From NCBI GenBank assembly GCA_005883905.1, contig VAYD01000231.1, positions 1 through 7,846 on the forward strand: DNA of 7,846 nucleotides, written 5' to 3'. A program made the position numbers and the translations under genes. Below the pieces are notes generated by a model. The model saw only the letters and a list, made by a program, of their open reading frames with translations. It was not told the DNA's origin and searched no databases. Source of the stretch: Actinomycetota bacterium (GTDB lineage: Bacteria > Actinomycetota > Thermoleophilia > Solirubrobacterales > Solirubrobacteraceae). Shown in pieces: positions 7,309 through 7,846 of this stretch; positions within the stretch are counted from its first letter, which is position 1; each line of letters starts with the position of its first letter.

Positions 7309-7846
7309 GTGGCACACACGACACTGCCCGAGCTCGACAACGACCATCCGGTCCTCGACCACGAGCCCCCGCTTCCTCCCGGCCCACCCGCAACGGCTTC
7401 TTCGACGTCGCGGGCATCATCGGCTTCTTCGCCGGCCTCTTCGCGCTCGTCGCCGTGATGGCGTGGGTCATCGTCGACGGCACCAGCGGCTCCGGCGACA
7501 CCACGACGGTCGTCAGGACCACCGCCGCCAAGCCCGCCGCGACGGAGCTCCCACCAGCGCCCACGATCGCGCAGGCGAAGGGCATCGCCTTCGAGAAGTT
7601 CCAGAAGGTCGACCCGACGCTGCCGGCGGTCCCGCCCGGCGCGGTCAAGAAGTTCACCGTCGACGTCGACGAGCACATGGTGCAGGTCGATCCCGCGCTC
7701 GCCCCGGTCCAGGCGTGGACCTACACGGTGAACGGCAAGGGCTACAAGGGCACCGCCGCCTCCGCGCCGATCGTCGTCAACGAGGGCGACAAGGTGCGGG
7801 TCACGTTCGTCAACGGCGGGTCCAAGGCGATGCATGTCGACATGGC
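7309..7846 (+). CDS. Membrane-anchored multicopper oxidase / copper nitrite reductase-like protein, N-terminal part, apparent frameshift
   Basis: From GTG 7309 (frame 1) the protein begins with a polar cytosolic lead, VAHTTLPELDNDHPVLDHEPP. Left unrepaired, that frame becomes Ser-rich and stops at 7458. Frame 3 continues convincingly from about 7371: a membrane helix (FFDVAGIIGFFAGLFALVAV, 7398-7457), a Thr/Ala/Pro-rich linker, then the opening of a cupredoxin domain (about 7570-7846) with VDPTLPAVPPGAVKKFTVDV, TYTVNGKGYKG, IVVNEGDKVRVTFVNG and KAMHVDMA at the window edge. Adding one C to the five-C run at 7366-7370 joins the two frames. The fold matches the first domain of copper nitrite reductase-like multicopper oxidases, which reduce nitrite or O2 using copper. 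Their first copper His would follow just beyond the edge, so the copper sites, and the choice between oxidase, nitrite reductase or non-enzymatic protein, cannot be judged. Location is outside the membrane, held by one helix. Confidence 0.8.

Noticed and set aside
7366..7370. C run as a phase-variation or programmed-frameshift switch
   Set aside because: Five or six C is short for slippage-driven phase variation, no stimulatory structure is evident, and similar one-base losses occur at three other sites without runs.
1..7846. tRNA, rRNA, CRISPR repeats, insertion-sequence ends or attachment sites
   Set aside because: Looked for on both strands; no cloverleaf, spaced repeat array, transposase motif or terminal inverted repeat was seen.

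Overview
The window is GC-rich, densely packed bacterial DNA (by eye about 70% G+C, with GTG starts and short intergenic gaps). The protein styles fit a high-GC Actinomycetota. My best guess is the Thermoleophilia/Solirubrobacterales group, judged from remembered protein resemblance and not from any marker gene. I see no rRNA, tRNA, CRISPR array, insertion sequence or phage gene.

Layout. Positions 1-2276 (+) hold most of a MacB/FtsX-type ABC transporter permease whose N-terminus lies outside the window and whose frame is broken twice. A 4-helix membrane protein of unknown function (2290-2751, -) converges on it, with a small GC-rich dyad between them. A roughly 90 bp divergent spacer (2752-2843) then leads to an OmpR-family response regulator (2844-3515) and its HAMP/HisKA sensor kinase (3522-4751), 6 nt apart, ended by a good hairpin. 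Next come a membrane-anchored cupredoxin (about 4831-5387), a soluble two-GAF histidine kinase of the DosS/DevS type (5393-7054), a 61-residue two-helix membrane protein (7121-7306), and the first third or so of a membrane-anchored multicopper oxidase or copper nitrite reductase-like protein (7309 to the window end).

How the genes may work together. The right half looks like an envelope copper redox module: a type-1 copper protein and a multicopper oxidase-like enzyme, both tethered by one N-terminal helix, sit on either side of a cytosolic kinase. That kinase's first GAF domain keeps the His and Tyr that in mycobacterial DosS are the heme ligand and the distal-pocket Tyr, at the same spacing. 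A testable reading is that a gas or redox signal (O2, NO or CO) sensed by the kinase is linked to the copper enzymes. The cupredoxin has Gln where its family normally has the axial Met.

Caution. Three genes (permease twice, cupredoxin once, oxidase once) carry apparent frameshifts. All four have the same sign and each is repaired by adding one C or G. This suggests base-calling or assembly loss in short C/G runs more than real gene decay. Coordinates for these genes span the repaired reading.
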